Source of the DNA: Burkholderiales bacterium
GTDB lineage: Bacteria; Pseudomonadota; Gammaproteobacteria; Burkholderiales; JAEUOS01
Length of the DNA: 64,000 nucleotides
Reading direction: 5' to 3'
Assembly: GCA_016790635.1 (NCBI GenBank)
Contig: JAEUOR010000035.1
Coordinates: forward strand, 1-64,000
This document shows positions 21,217-30,168 of this stretch, one piece after another. The position numbers and the translations under genes are program-made. Every line of letters starts with the position of its first letter. The first letter of the stretch is position 1. Below the pieces are notes generated by a model. It saw nothing but the letters and a program-made list of their open reading frames with translations, did no database searches and was not told the origin of the DNA.

Positions 21217-21253
21217 GCAGGTGCGGAAGCCATGGCGTCGGCGAAGCCGAAAC

Positions 21254-21262
21254 TGCTAGAAT
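21254..21262 (+). promoter_or_regulatory. Extended -10 promoter for acpP
   Basis: TGC-TAGAAT on the plus strand, about 50 bases before the acpP start. No good -35 is visible. A separate acpP promoter would fit the high abundance of acyl carrier protein compared with the upstream enzymes. Confidence 0.48.
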
Positions 21263-21310
21263 CCGCGCCGCTTTTCATATCCACGCATTTCCTCTAGGAG
21301 TGGCATCACA

Positions 21311-21550
21311 ATGGACAACATCGAGCAGCGGGTGAAGAAGATCGTCGCCGAGCAACTTGGCGTCAACGAGGCTGAGATCAAGAACGAATCATCGTTCGTG
21401 GATGACCTCGGCGCTGACTCGCTCGATACCGTCGAATTGGTCATGGCGCTCGAAGACGAATTCGAGACCGAGATTCCCGACGAGGAAGCCGAGAAGATCA
21501 CGACCGTGCAGCAGGCGATCGATTACGTGACTTCGCACAAGAAGGCCTGA
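21311..21550 (+). CDS. acpP: Acyl carrier protein
   Basis: 79 residues, strongly acidic. The phosphopantetheine attachment serine is S37 in [15 protein letters not shown]. It carries growing acyl chains in the cytoplasm and is activated by the AcpS encoded at 33453. AGGAG (21297-21301) precedes the ATG. fabF follows after 33 bases. Confidence 0.98.
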   Translation: MDNIEQRVKKIVAEQLGVNEAEIKNESSFVDDLGADSLDTVELVMALEDEFETEIPDEEAEKITTVQQAIDYVTSHKKA

Positions 21551-21583
21551 ACGCGCCCGCTACACCTGGAAGGGACGGTCCGC

Positions 21584-22840
21584 ATGGCATTCGCCAGGGA
21601 GAGGCGCAGGGTGGTTGTCACCGGGCTGGGCATCGTCAGTCCGATCGGCAACTCGGTCACGGAGGCCTGGGGCAACCTGGTCGCCGGCAAATCCGGTATC
21701 GGGCGCATCACCCGCTTCAACCCCGAGGACGAGAAGCTCGGCATCGCTTGTCATATTGCCGGTGAGGTAAAGGGATTCGCGATTGAGGATTACATGCCCG
21801 CCAAGGAGGCGCGGCACATGGATGTCTTCATTCACTACGGCATCGCTGCAGGCATCCAGGCGTTTCGGGACAGCGGCCTGGCCGTGACCGAATCCAACAG
21901 CGAGCGCCTGGGTGTCAATGTCGGCTCCGGCATCGGCGGTCTGCCGATGATCGAGAACATGCACTCGACCATGCTGGAGCGGGGTCCGCGGAGGATTTCT
22001 CCATTCTTCATCCCGGCCTCGATCATCAACCTGATCTCAGGCCACCTGTCGATCATGCTCGGACTGAAGGGGCCGAACCTGGCCTGCGTCAGTGCGTGCG
22101 CCACCGGCAATCACTGCATCGGTGAATCAGCGCGACTGATCGAGTACGGAGACTGCGACGTGATGATCGCCGGGGGAGCGGAGTCGACGATCACTCAACT
22201 GGCCATCGGCGGATTCGCCGCGGCACGCGCGCTGTCCCTGCGCAACGACGATCCGCAGACGGCCAGTCGCCCCTGGGACCGCGACCGGGATGGCTTTGTC
22301 CTGGGCGAGGGTGCTGGCGTGCTGGTCCTGGAAGAGTACGAGCACGCGCGCGCGCGCGGTGCGAAGATTTATTGTGAATTGGCCGGCTATGGTCTGACCG
22401 GGGACGCGCACCACATTACCGCGCCGGATCAAAGTGGACCGCGCCGCTCGATGAGAAACGCGCTCGTCAACGCCGCTGTGCCCACGGACATGGTCGACTA
22501 TATCAACGCCCATGGAACGTCCACGCCTCTTGGCGACAAGAACGAGACCGAAGCCGTCAAGGCCGCCTTCGGCGACCAGGCCAGAAAACTGGTCGTCAAC
22601 TCGACCAAATCCATGACGGGTCATCTGCTGGGGGCGGCCGGCGGGATCGAGTCGGTCTTCAGCGCTTTGGCGGTTTATCACCAGGTTTCGCCGCCGACCA
22701 TCAATATTTTCAACCAGGATCCCGAGTGCGACCTGGATTATTGCGCCAACAGCGCGCGGGACATGCGCATTCGGGCGGCGGTCTCGAATTCGTTTGGGTT
22801 TGGCGGCACCAACAGCACCCTGGTTTTCACCCAGGTTTGA
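21584..22840 (+). CDS. fabF: Beta-ketoacyl-ACP synthase II
   Basis: 418 residues. Elongating condensing enzyme with the Cys-His-His triad: C172 in VSACATGNHCIG, H310 in INAHGTSTPLGD and H347 in SMTGHLLGAAGG. The N terminus RRRVVVTGLGIVSPIG is typical. It completes the fab cluster. A small membrane protein gene starts two bases after its stop. Confidence 0.97.
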   Translation: MAFARERRRVVVTGLGIVSPIGNSVTEAWGNLVAGKSGIGRITRFNPEDEKLGIACHIAGEVKGFAIEDYMPAKEARHMDVFIHYGIAAGIQAFRDSGLAVTESNSERLGVNVGSGIGGLPMIENMHSTMLERGPRRISPFFIPASIINLISGHLSIMLGLKGPNLACVSACATGNHCIGESARLIEYGDCDVMIAGGAESTITQLAIGGFAAARALSLRNDDPQTASRPWDRDRDGFVLGEGAGVLVLEEYEHARARGAKIYCELAGYGLTGDAHHITAPDQSGPRRSMRNALVNAAVPTDMVDYINAHGTSTPLGDKNETEAVKAAFGDQARKLVVNSTKSMTGHLLGAAGGIESVFSALAVYHQVSPPTINIFNQDPECDLDYCANSARDMRIRAAVSNSFGFGGTNSTLVFTQV

Positions 22841-22841
22841 T

Positions 22842-23240
22842 TTGTCCGACCTGCGCTTGCCCAAGGCGCCTGGCGCGCTTCCGGATGTTCATCGGACAGC
22901 GCTTTTCGCCCTCTGCGGTGCTTGTGCCCTGTCCTTGGGCGTCGTCGTCTGGCTGGCCGCGAAGGTACACCCTGCCTGGAGCACGCTAGCCCTCTTGCCC
23001 GTGATATCCCTGTGGCGCCAGCTTGCACAGTCGGTGGCGGACGCGAAGGGAATCTGGTTACTGCCTGAAAAGAGCGCCGGGCAGAGCCAGATCACCGGTG
23101 GATTCGTCTTCGCGGACATGGCGTACGTCAAGTCCAGGGAAGGCAGGGGTTGGCACTCCGTCCTGGTGACCAAAGGGGCGGTAGGGGAAGGCGCTTGCCG
23201 CAGACTGCGCATTTTTTTGCGGCACCGCAGCGAAGCCTGA
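22842..23240 (+). CDS. Small membrane protein, possibly YgfX-like
   Basis: 132 residues from a TTG at 22842, immediately after the fabF stop. Two close hydrophobic stretches (ALFALCGACALSLGVVVWLAA and TLALLPVISLW, residues about 20-58) form a membrane hairpin, followed by a cytoplasmic part containing GIWLLPE and RRLRIFLRH. The size, hairpin and position upstream of rpoE resemble YgfX/CptA-like proteins, but the match is weak and I would leave it as hypothetical. No ATG is available in frame that keeps the hairpin. It probably lies in the same transcript as fabF or rpoE. Confidence 0.6.
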   Translation: MSDLRLPKAPGALPDVHRTALFALCGACALSLGVVVWLAAKVHPAWSTLALLPVISLWRQLAQSVADAKGIWLLPEKSAGQSQITGGFVFADMAYVKSREGRGWHSVLVTKGAVGEGACRRLRIFLRHRSEA

Positions 23241-23288
23241 TCGCCCGCCTTACAATGCCGTCTTTCCAATCGCCAGGTCAGAACCAAG

Positions 23289-23888
23289 GTGTCGGAACGG
23301 GATGTCGACCAGCAACTGGTCGAAAGGGTACAGCGCGGCGACAAGAATGCCTACGGATTGCTGGTGGCCAAGTACCAGCGCAAGCTGCTGCGACTGGTGT
23401 CGCGCATCGTTCGCGACCCCTCCGAGGTGGAAGATGTCGTCCAGGAGGCCTTCATCAAGGCGTACCGGGCGCTGCCGAATTTTCGCGGCGAGTCGGCCTT
23501 TTACACCTGGCTTTACCGAATCGGCATCAATACCGCCAAGAACCATCTGGCGACGCTCCGACGGCGCGCAACCACTACCTCGACAAAAGACCCTGACGAG
23601 GCGGAAACTTTTGACGAAGTCGAGCAACTAAGGGACATCAATACCCCGGAAACGATGTTGATGTCCCGGCAGGTGGCTGATACGGTTAACGCCGCGATGG
23701 AGCGTCTGCCCGAGGAACTGAGGAGGGCGATCACCTTGCGGGAGGTTGAAGCAATGAGTTACGAGGATATTGCGGTCGCCATGGACTGCCCGATCGGCAC
23801 GGTGCGGTCGCGGATTTTCCGCGCCCGCGAGGCTATAGCGGCGGAATTGCGCCCTCTGCTTGGTACCAACAAGGACACCCGCTGGTAG
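23289..23888 (+). CDS. rpoE: RNA polymerase sigma factor RpoE (sigma-E)
   Basis: 199 residues, ECF sigma factor for envelope stress. Region 2 shows DPSEVEDVVQEAFIKAYRAL and FYTWLYRIGINTAKNHL, and region 4 shows MSYEDIAVAMDCPIGTVRSR. It is followed by rseA, rseB and a Do-type protease, the standard regulatory set. The start is GTG 23289 (MSERDVDQQLVERVQ). A TACAAT about 35 bases upstream (23251-23256) may be a -10 element, but I see no sigma-E-type GGAAC/TCTGA autoregulatory promoter. Confidence 0.95.
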   Translation: MSERDVDQQLVERVQRGDKNAYGLLVAKYQRKLLRLVSRIVRDPSEVEDVVQEAFIKAYRALPNFRGESAFYTWLYRIGINTAKNHLATLRRRATTTSTKDPDEAETFDEVEQLRDINTPETMLMSRQVADTVNAAMERLPEELRRAITLREVEAMSYEDIAVAMDCPIGTVRSRIFRAREAIAAELRPLLGTNKDTRW

Positions 23889-23909
23889 CACGGCGCCCCG
23901 GAGAAAAAA

Positions 23910-24443
23910 TTGGCTGACGAACCGCAACGATTGAAGCTGTCGGCGTTCATGGACGGCGAGGAAGAACCGGCGGTATGCCCGAACATGGTCGGAGCATGCG
24001 CGCATGATGCCGGCCTCAGGGCCGACTGGGAGGCCTTCCATTGCATCGGCGACGTGCTGCGCAGTGCCGACATGGGCTGCCACTCCGAGGCGCTGACCGC
24101 GCGGGTCATGCAGAGCCTTGCCGATGAACCCTTTCTCATGGCGCCCGCGGCGTTGCCGGAAACGCAGGCGACCCATCGCTCCCCTGAACAACATGCTCGG
24201 CCTCTCTGGCTGTCGGTCGCCGCCGCGGTCGCTGCAGTCGTGGTCATCGGCGGCGTGGTGTATCCGCAGTGGAGTTCAAGCCCCGACCAGGTGGCCGTCA
24301 CGGCCCCCAAGCCTGCGCCGGCCACGGTCTCGACTTCGCTGCCGCGCAACCTGGAGGCTCCGGTGCGCGTCTCGGGCGAGTATCTGGCGGCGCATCGGCA
24401 GTACTCCGCCGGCATGATCGTGCCGGTCGCAGAGTCGCGCTAG
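23910..24443 (+). CDS. rseA: Anti-sigma-E factor RseA/MucA
   Basis: 177 residues from a TTG start, with GGAG 6 bases upstream (23900-23903). The N-terminal anti-sigma motif LKLSAFMDGEEE binds sigma-E in the cytoplasm. One membrane span (WLSVAAAVAAVVVIGGVVY, residues about 99-117) leads to a short periplasmic tail that would be the target of regulated proteolysis. Cys residues CPNMVGAC are unusual but there is no complete zinc motif. The gene lies between rpoE and rseB. Confidence 0.9.
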   Translation: MADEPQRLKLSAFMDGEEEPAVCPNMVGACAHDAGLRADWEAFHCIGDVLRSADMGCHSEALTARVMQSLADEPFLMAPAALPETQATHRSPEQHARPLWLSVAAAVAAVVVIGGVVYPQWSSSPDQVAVTAPKPAPATVSTSLPRNLEAPVRVSGEYLAAHRQYSAGMIVPVAESR

Positions 24444-24458
24444 GCGGGCCGTCACGCA

Positions 24459-25484
24459 ATGCGGAAGCCGATGCGCCTCGATCTTGCGATTCGCGGTGTT
24501 GCACTGATTCTCGCGGCGTCGGCAGCTGGTGCCTCTGCGCATCCGTCGCAACCTGATGCGCAGGCCTGGCTGATGCGTATCCAACAGGCTGCGCAGCGCC
24601 TTAACTATTCCGGCACATTCGTGGTCATGCAGGGGGGCGGACAGACCCAGACCTCGCGCATCACTCATGTCTTCGACCGTGCCAACGAGCGCGAGCGCGT
24701 GGAAGTGCTGGATGGTGCGGCCGTTGTGGTGTTGCGCACCAACGACGAAGTCAAGTCCTACCTGCCCGAGAGCAAGACCATCCTGATCGAGCGGCGTCGG
24801 GGCAAGGCTGTCTTTCCTGCGATCCTGATCGATCAGGCGGCTGCGCTGGCCGAGCACTACACCGTGCGCAAACTCGAGCCATGCCGGGTGGCCGGGCGTG
24901 ATTGCCACGTGTTCGCCCTCGACCCGCGCGATGGATTGCGCTATGGGCAAAGACTATGGGCGGAGACTTCGCATGGGCTGCTGCTCAAATCGCAAACCAT
25001 CAATGAAAGAGGCGAGGTGGTTGAACAGATCGCCTTCACCGAAATCGAGATCGGCGGCCCGGTCGAGCGCTATGCCGCACGCCTTGGACGCCCGCTGCCA
25101 GGCAAGGATTGGCGTGCTGTAAGCCCGGCGATAACCCCGGCGCGCCTGGCCGACTCGGGGTGGCGTATTGACCAGGTGCCTCCTGGCTTTCGGCGCATGC
25201 TGGAGATTCGCCGTGGGATCGGTGATGCGGAGGTCGGTCATGTGGTTTTTTCCGACGGGCTTGCCTCCGTGTCGGTGTTCGTCGAAGCGCTGAAGGCCGG
25301 CGCGAATCCGGTCGAGGGGCATGCCGCGCAAGGTGCGGTCAATGTTTTCCGCCGACGCGTTGGTGAGCATTTGGTCACAGTGCTCGGCGAGGCGCCGCCG
25401 GCCCTGGTTTCACGCATCGGTGCTGCGGTTGAATTTCGTCCTGGGACCGCAACATTGAGCGACCAGGTCAACAACAAGAGGTGA
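24459..25484 (+). CDS. rseB: Sigma-E regulatory protein RseB/MucB
   Basis: 341 residues with a signal peptide (GVALILAASAAGASA). It is periplasmic, binds RseA and senses mislocalised lipoproteins or lipopolysaccharide. Family features are AWLMRIQQAAQRLNYSGTFV near the N terminus, HVFDRANERERVEVLDG, and the C-terminal domain beginning about residue 225 (WRIDQVPPGFRRMLEIRRG). The stop overlaps the leader of the protease gene by a few bases. Confidence 0.93.
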   Translation: MRKPMRLDLAIRGVALILAASAAGASAHPSQPDAQAWLMRIQQAAQRLNYSGTFVVMQGGGQTQTSRITHVFDRANERERVEVLDGAAVVVLRTNDEVKSYLPESKTILIERRRGKAVFPAILIDQAAALAEHYTVRKLEPCRVAGRDCHVFALDPRDGLRYGQRLWAETSHGLLLKSQTINERGEVVEQIAFTEIEIGGPVERYAARLGRPLPGKDWRAVSPAITPARLADSGWRIDQVPPGFRRMLEIRRGIGDAEVGHVVFSDGLASVSVFVEALKAGANPVEGHAAQGAVNVFRRRVGEHLVTVLGEAPPALVSRIGAAVEFRPGTATLSDQVNNKR

Positions 25485-25486
25485 AC

Positions 25487-26950
25487 ATGTCCCGCTTTGT
25501 TTCCATGCCCATTCTGGGTGCCCTGTGGCTGGCTTTGGCCTCGTTCGCGCCCGGCGCGACAGGCCAGGTGCGAGGCTTGCCCGACTTCACCGAACTGGTG
25601 GACCGGGTGGGACCGGCGGTCGTCAATATCCGCACGACCCAGACCGCGCAGGGCAACGCGGGCCGTGGCGGCGTGCCGCGCGGACCGGGCGTGGACGAGG
25701 ACAACCCGTTTTGCGACATATTTCCCTGGATGTGCCCGCCGCGCGGCGACCGGCAGCCGCGCCAGCCGCGTCCCGGTCCGGACCGGGGCGAGGAGGTTCC
25801 GTCCGGAGTCGGTTCAGGCTTCATTCTCACCGCTGACGGTTTTATCATGACCAATGCCCACGTCGTGCGCAATGCCGACGTGATCTATGTACGCCTTCCG
25901 GACAAGCGCGAGTTTCGCGGACGACTCGTTGGCGCCGACCAGCGGACCGACGTGGCCATCGTCAAGGTGGAGGCGAGCGGCCTGCCGACCGTCGCGGTGG
26001 GCGATTCCAATCGCTTGCGCGTGGGCGAATGGGTCATGGCGATCGGGTCACCTTTCGCCCTCGAGAACACAGTCACGGCTGGAATCGTCAGCGCCAAAGG
26101 CCGCGACACCGGTGAATACGTGCCTTTCATCCAGACAGACGTCGCGATCAACCCCGGGAATTCCGGCGGCCCCTTGATCAACATGCGCGGGGAGGTCGTG
26201 GGCATCAATTCCATGATCTACAGCCGCTCGGGTGGCTTCCAGGGCATCTCGTTCGCGATCCCGATGGACGAAGCGATGCGGGTCGGCGACCAGTTGCGCG
26301 CCAGCGGACGTGTGCAGCGCGGTTTCCTGGGCGTTCAGCCGGGTGCGGTCACCAAGGATGTCGCCGAGTCGCTCGGGCTGAAGTCGCCCGAGGGGGCGGT
26401 CATCGAGCGGGTGCTGCCCAACACCGCTGCCGAACGTGCCGGCCTGCGCGAAGGCGATGTGATCCTGCGCTTCGACGGCAAGCCGGTCGAAAAGCACACG
26501 GATCTTCCGCGCATCGTAGGCAACACCAAGCCCGGCCAAAAGGTTGCGGTCCAGGTCTGGCGCAACGGCGCTGCACGCGAGTTTTCGTTGCAACTGGGTG
26601 AGTCGGAGCCTGATCGGGTGGCACAGCGGCCTAATCGCGCCCCTGCCCAGGGACAGGCTGCCCCGGCGCAGGCCAATGCCTTGGGGTTGGTCGTCATTGA
26701 CCTGCCGGAGGCCAAGAAGCGCGAACTCAAGGTCGAAGGCGGGGTGCAGGTGGAAGCAGTGGACGGGCCTGCGGCACGCGCCGGCCTGCGCAATGGCGAT
26801 GTCATCCTGAAACTGCAGAACATCGACGTCACTTCGGCCAAGCAACTCAACGAGCTGGTCAGCAAGCTGGACGGCAAGCGGGCCGTTGCCGTTCTGGTGC
26901 GGCGCGGTGAATCGGCCCAGTATGTGCCAATTCGTCCGGAAGTCAAATAA
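25487..26950 (+). CDS. mucD: Do-family periplasmic serine endoprotease (MucD/DegP)
   Basis: 487 residues. Signal peptide, trypsin-like protease domain with complete triad H125 (TNAHVVRNAD), D155 (RTDVAIVKV) and S226 (NPGNSGGPL), then PDZ1 (about 275-360) and PDZ2 (about 395-480) joined by a Q/A/P-rich linker. Two cysteines in the LA loop (C76, C83) are placed as in DegP and could form a disulfide. It degrades misfolded envelope proteins under sigma-E control. GAGG five to six bases upstream of ATG 25487 supports this start over a GTG six bases earlier. Confidence 0.94.
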   Translation: MSRFVSMPILGALWLALASFAPGATGQVRGLPDFTELVDRVGPAVVNIRTTQTAQGNAGRGGVPRGPGVDEDNPFCDIFPWMCPPRGDRQPRQPRPGPDRGEEVPSGVGSGFILTADGFIMTNAHVVRNADVIYVRLPDKREFRGRLVGADQRTDVAIVKVEASGLPTVAVGDSNRLRVGEWVMAIGSPFALENTVTAGIVSAKGRDTGEYVPFIQTDVAINPGNSGGPLINMRGEVVGINSMIYSRSGGFQGISFAIPMDEAMRVGDQLRASGRVQRGFLGVQPGAVTKDVAESLGLKSPEGAVIERVLPNTAAERAGLREGDVILRFDGKPVEKHTDLPRIVGNTKPGQKVAVQVWRNGAAREFSLQLGESEPDRVAQRPNRAPAQGQAAPAQANALGLVVIDLPEAKKRELKVEGGVQVEAVDGPAARAGLRNGDVILKLQNIDVTSAKQLNELVSKLDGKRAVAVLVRRGESAQYVPIRPEVK

Positions 26951-26964
26951 GGCCAAAAAACCGC

Positions 26965-26970
26965 TAAAAT
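26965..26970 (+). promoter_or_regulatory. Possible -10 element between mucD and lepA
   Basis: TAAAAT with no good -35 upstream. If used, the transcript would begin near 26977 and run straight into the terminator at 26991-27024 before reaching lepA. Confidence 0.3.
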
Positions 26971-26990
26971 CAAGCCTTAGGCAATTTTCA

Positions 26991-27024
26991 AAGGGCGCGA
27001 GGCATTCGCGCCCTTGGTTTTTTT
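26991..27024 (+). terminator. Intrinsic terminator after mucD
   Basis: A perfect 10-bp stem (AAGGGCGCGA with TCGCGCCCTT, 5-base loop) followed by GG and seven T. It closes the fab/rpoE-rseAB-mucD transcription unit and separates it from lepA. Confidence 0.92.
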
Positions 27025-27058
27025 GCGGTTCCCGGCAGGCCCGGAACATGCAAGCACC

Positions 27059-28849
27059 ATGCAGCGAATCCGCAACTTTTCCATCATCGCCCATATCGAT
27101 CACGGCAAGTCCACGCTCGCCGACCGCATCATCCAGCGTTGCGGGGGGCTGTCGGACCGCGAGATGGAGGCGCAGGTGCTCGATTCGATGGATCTCGAGC
27201 GCGAGCGCGGCATCACCATCAAGGCCCAGACTGCCGCGCTCCAGTACCTGGCCCGGGATGGCGAAACATACCAGCTCAATCTGATCGATACGCCCGGGCA
27301 CGTCGACTTCAGCTACGAAGTGAGCCGTTCGCTGTCGGCGTGCGAGGGCGCGTTGCTGGTGGTCGACGCCTCCCAGGGAGTCGAGGCGCAGACGGTGGCC
27401 AATTGCTATACCGCGCTGGACCTGGAAGTCGAGGTCGTGCCGGTATTGAACAAGATCGATCTGCCGTCGGCCAATCCGGACAACGCGATCGCCGAAATTG
27501 AAGACGTGATCGGCATCGACGCACATGCCGCGATCCTCGCCAGCGCCAAGACAGGGCAGGGAGTGGACGACATTCTTGAGGCGATCATCGCGCGCATCCC
27601 GCCGCCCAAGGGTGATCGCGACAAGCCCCTGCAGGCCTTGATCATCGATTCCTGGTTTGACAACTACGTCGGCGTCGTCATGCTGGTGCGAGTGTTCGAG
27701 GGCGTGCTCAAGCCGCGCGACCGTATTCTGCTCATGGCCAGCAATGCGCAGTTCACCTGTGAGCAGGTCGGGGTCTTTACACCGAAATCCCGCAAGAAGG
27801 AAAGCCTCGGTGCCGGCGAGGTGGGGTTCATCATCGCCGGCATCAAGGAGCTTCAAGCGGCGCGCGTGGGCGACACCGTGACCCTTGCGGAGCGCCCGGC
27901 CCCGGAGGCGCTACCGGGCTTCAAGGAGATCAAGCCGCAGGTCTTCGCCGGGCTCTACCCGGTGGAATCGAATCAGTACGAGCAGTTGCGCGAGTCGTTG
28001 GAGAAGCTGAAGTTGAACGATGCCTCGTTGCGCTTCGAGCCTGAGGTCTCGCAGGCGCTCGGCTTCGGTTTCCGCTGCGGCTTTCTGGGACTCCTGCACA
28101 TGGATATCGTGCAGGAACGCCTGGAGCGGGAATTCGACATGGACCTCATCACCACCGCGCCATCGGTGGTCTACGAGGTATTGCTCAGGAACGGCGAGGT
28201 CGTGCTGATCGACAACCCGGACAAATTGCCTGATATCGCACGCATCGAGTCCATTCGCGAGCCGATCATGAAGGTCGATCTCTTCATGCCGCAGGAATAC
28301 GTCGGTGCGATCATGACACTGTGCAACGCCAAGCGGGGGGTCCAGCTGAACATGGCGTATCACGGACGCCAGGTGCACCTTACCTACGAAATGCCCCTGA
28401 ACGAGATCGTGCTGGACTTCTTCGACAAGCTCAAGTCGGCCTCGCGCGGTTACGCGTCGATGGACTACGAGTTTCTCGAGTACCGCGCATCAGAGGTCTG
28501 CAAGGTCGACGTCCTGATCAACGGCGACAAGGTGGATGCCTTGTCGATCATCGTGCATCGCGCCAACAGTCAGTATCGGGGGCGTGAACTGGTCTCCAAG
28601 ATGCGGCAGCTGATTCCGCGCCAGATGTTCGACGTCGCCATCCAGGCGGCGATCGGCGCAAACATCATTGCCCGCGAGAACGTAAAGGCGCTGCGCAAGA
28701 ACGTGCTGGCCAAGTGCTACGGCGGGGACATCACCCGCAAGCGCAAGCTTCTGGAAAAGCAGAAGGCTGGCAAGAAGCGCATGAAGCAGGTCGGCACCGT
28801 GGAAATTCCTCAGGAGGCCTTTCTCGCAATTCTGCAGGTGGATTCCTGA
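27059..28849 (+). CDS. lepA: Elongation factor 4 (LepA)
   Basis: 596 residues, standard length. Translational GTPase that acts on ribosomes, linked to initiation and 30S assembly. G1 is [10 protein letters not shown]3 DTPGHVDF and G4 NKIDLP. The C-terminal LepA domain ends [22 protein letters not shown] 27059 ([16 protein letters not shown]) is the conserved start. It lies 35 bases after a strong terminator and heads the lepA-to-nagZ operon. No clear Shine-Dalgarno is visible. Confidence 0.97.
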   Translation: MQRIRNFSIIAHIDHGKSTLADRIIQRCGGLSDREMEAQVLDSMDLERERGITIKAQTAALQYLARDGETYQLNLIDTPGHVDFSYEVSRSLSACEGALLVVDASQGVEAQTVANCYTALDLEVEVVPVLNKIDLPSANPDNAIAEIEDVIGIDAHAAILASAKTGQGVDDILEAIIARIPPPKGDRDKPLQALIIDSWFDNYVGVVMLVRVFEGVLKPRDRILLMASNAQFTCEQVGVFTPKSRKKESLGAGEVGFIIAGIKELQAARVGDTVTLAERPAPEALPGFKEIKPQVFAGLYPVESNQYEQLRESLEKLKLNDASLRFEPEVSQALGFGFRCGFLGLLHMDIVQERLEREFDMDLITTAPSVVYEVLLRNGEVVLIDNPDKLPDIARIESIREPIMKVDLFMPQEYVGAIMTLCNAKRGVQLNMAYHGRQVHLTYEMPLNEIVLDFFDKLKSASRGYASMDYEFLEYRASEVCKVDVLINGDKVDALSIIVHRANSQYRGRELVSKMRQLIPRQMFDVAIQAAIGANIIARENVKALRKNVLAKCYGGDITRKRKLLEKQKAGKKRMKQVGTVEIPQEAFLAILQVDS

Positions 28850-29757
28850 TGAACTTTGCCCTGATCCTGTTCCTGCTGACTGCCGGTACCGGAATTTTCT
28901 GGTTTGCTGACATCCTCTATTTCCGCAAGAAGCGGCAAGCGGCGTTTGCGGCCGCCGTGACGGCGCTGGACGCACGCCTGGCTGGCGCGCCGGCTCAGCT
29001 TAAAAATGACGATCGCGATCGCGAAGTCGAGCGCCTGTCGCGGGAACTGCGCACGCCGCCGTCCTGGCTTGAGTTTCCTGCCAGTTTTTTCCCCGTGATC
29101 GCCGCTGTGTTTGCGTTGCGCTCGTTCGTCGTCGAACCCTTCAAGATTCCCTCCGGTTCGATGATTCCCACGCTTCTGATCGGCGATTTCATCCTGGTCA
29201 ACAAGTTCACCTACGGCATCCGGCTGCCGGTGCTCAACAAGAAGATCATCGATGTCGGCAGCCCGCAGCGCGGTGATGTCATGGTGTTCCGCTATCCGCC
29301 GGACCCTTCGGTGGACTACATCAAGCGGGTGGTCGGCTTGCCTGGCGACCGTGTGGCCTACCAGAACAAACGCCTGACGGTGAACGGGGTCGATGTTCCG
29401 ACCCGCAGCGAACCGGACTTCCTGCACCGCGACCGGGCGGCATACTCGAACCAATTCACCGAGACTTCCGGAAGCCGCGCTTACCGTGTGCTCAACGATG
29501 CCGATGCGCCTGCTTACATCATGTCGGCGGCGGCGTTTCCGCACCGCGACAATTGTCTCTACAATAATGCTGGTGTCATTTGCACCGTGCCGCCGGGGCA
29601 TTTCTTCCTGATGGGCGACAATCGTGATAACAGCCTCGACAGCCGCTTCTGGGGCTTTGTTCCCGAAGAGAACATCGTCGGTCGCGCTTTCGGCATCTGG
29701 ATGAACTGGAGTGGGGGGTTCCGCTTCGACCTTTCTCGGGTCGGCGGATTCGAATAA
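28849..29757 (+). CDS. lepB: Signal peptidase I
   Basis: 302 residues. Two membrane segments (residues about 3-22 and 78-92) anchor a periplasmic catalytic domain. The Ser-Lys dyad is S104 in KIPSGSMIPTLL and K159 in DYIKRVVGLPGD. The box GDNRDNSLDSRFWG is also conserved. It removes signal peptides from exported proteins. It overlaps lepA by one base (TGATG), which is the usual pair. Confidence 0.97.
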   Translation: MNFALILFLLTAGTGIFWFADILYFRKKRQAAFAAAVTALDARLAGAPAQLKNDDRDREVERLSRELRTPPSWLEFPASFFPVIAAVFALRSFVVEPFKIPSGSMIPTLLIGDFILVNKFTYGIRLPVLNKKIIDVGSPQRGDVMVFRYPPDPSVDYIKRVVGLPGDRVAYQNKRLTVNGVDVPTRSEPDFLHRDRAAYSNQFTETSGSRAYRVLNDADAPAYIMSAAAFPHRDNCLYNNAGVICTVPPGHFFLMGDNRDNSLDSRFWGFVPEENIVGRAFGIWMNWSGGFRFDLSRVGGFE

Positions 29758-29777
29758 ACGTGTCGGAGAATATCGCC

Positions 29778-30146
29778 ATGAATCGACCCTGGATTTCTGC
29801 ACGCGCGCGCGGCGTGAGCATGCTGGGAATTCTTTTCATTTGTGTCGCCATCGTTCTGGTCGCCGTTGGCGCCCTCAAGGTCATCCCGTCCTACCTCGAG
29901 TTCCGCAATATCCGGGCAGCAGCGGTTGCTGCTCGCGATGGGGGCAAGACTGTCGTGGACATACAGAAGGCCTTTGACAGGGCGGCGCAGATCAACGACA
30001 TCACCACGCTGTCCGGCAAGGATCTCGATATCGCCAAGGACGGCGCTGGCAACATTGTGGTTTCGTTCAAGTACGAAAAGAAGATCCCGCTGTTCTACAA
30101 CGTGAGCCTGATCATCGAGTACGCGGGCGGCAGCGACAATCCCTGA
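29778..30146 (+). CDS. DUF4845 membrane protein
   Basis: 122 residues from ATG 29778, preceded by GGAG at 29765-29768; a GTG at 29760 is the alternative. One N-terminal membrane span ([21 protein letters not shown]) with the remainder probably periplasmic, resembling a pilin-like anchor. DUF4845 proteins of unknown function lie between lepB and rnc in many betaproteobacteria and gammaproteobacteria, as here. Confidence 0.85.
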   Translation: MNRPWISARARGVSMLGILFICVAIVLVAVGALKVIPSYLEFRNIRAAAVAARDGGKTVVDIQKAFDRAAQINDITTLSGKDLDIAKDGAGNIVVSFKYEKKIPLFYNVSLIIEYAGGSDNP

Positions 30147-30168
30147 CGCCGGGGCGAGCGTCCAGTTC

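Noticed and set aside
26048..27856. A long open frame on the minus strand across mucD and lepA
   Set aside because: It is antisense to two certain genes, spans their junction and terminator, and has no family resemblance. GC-rich DNA often leaves such frames open.
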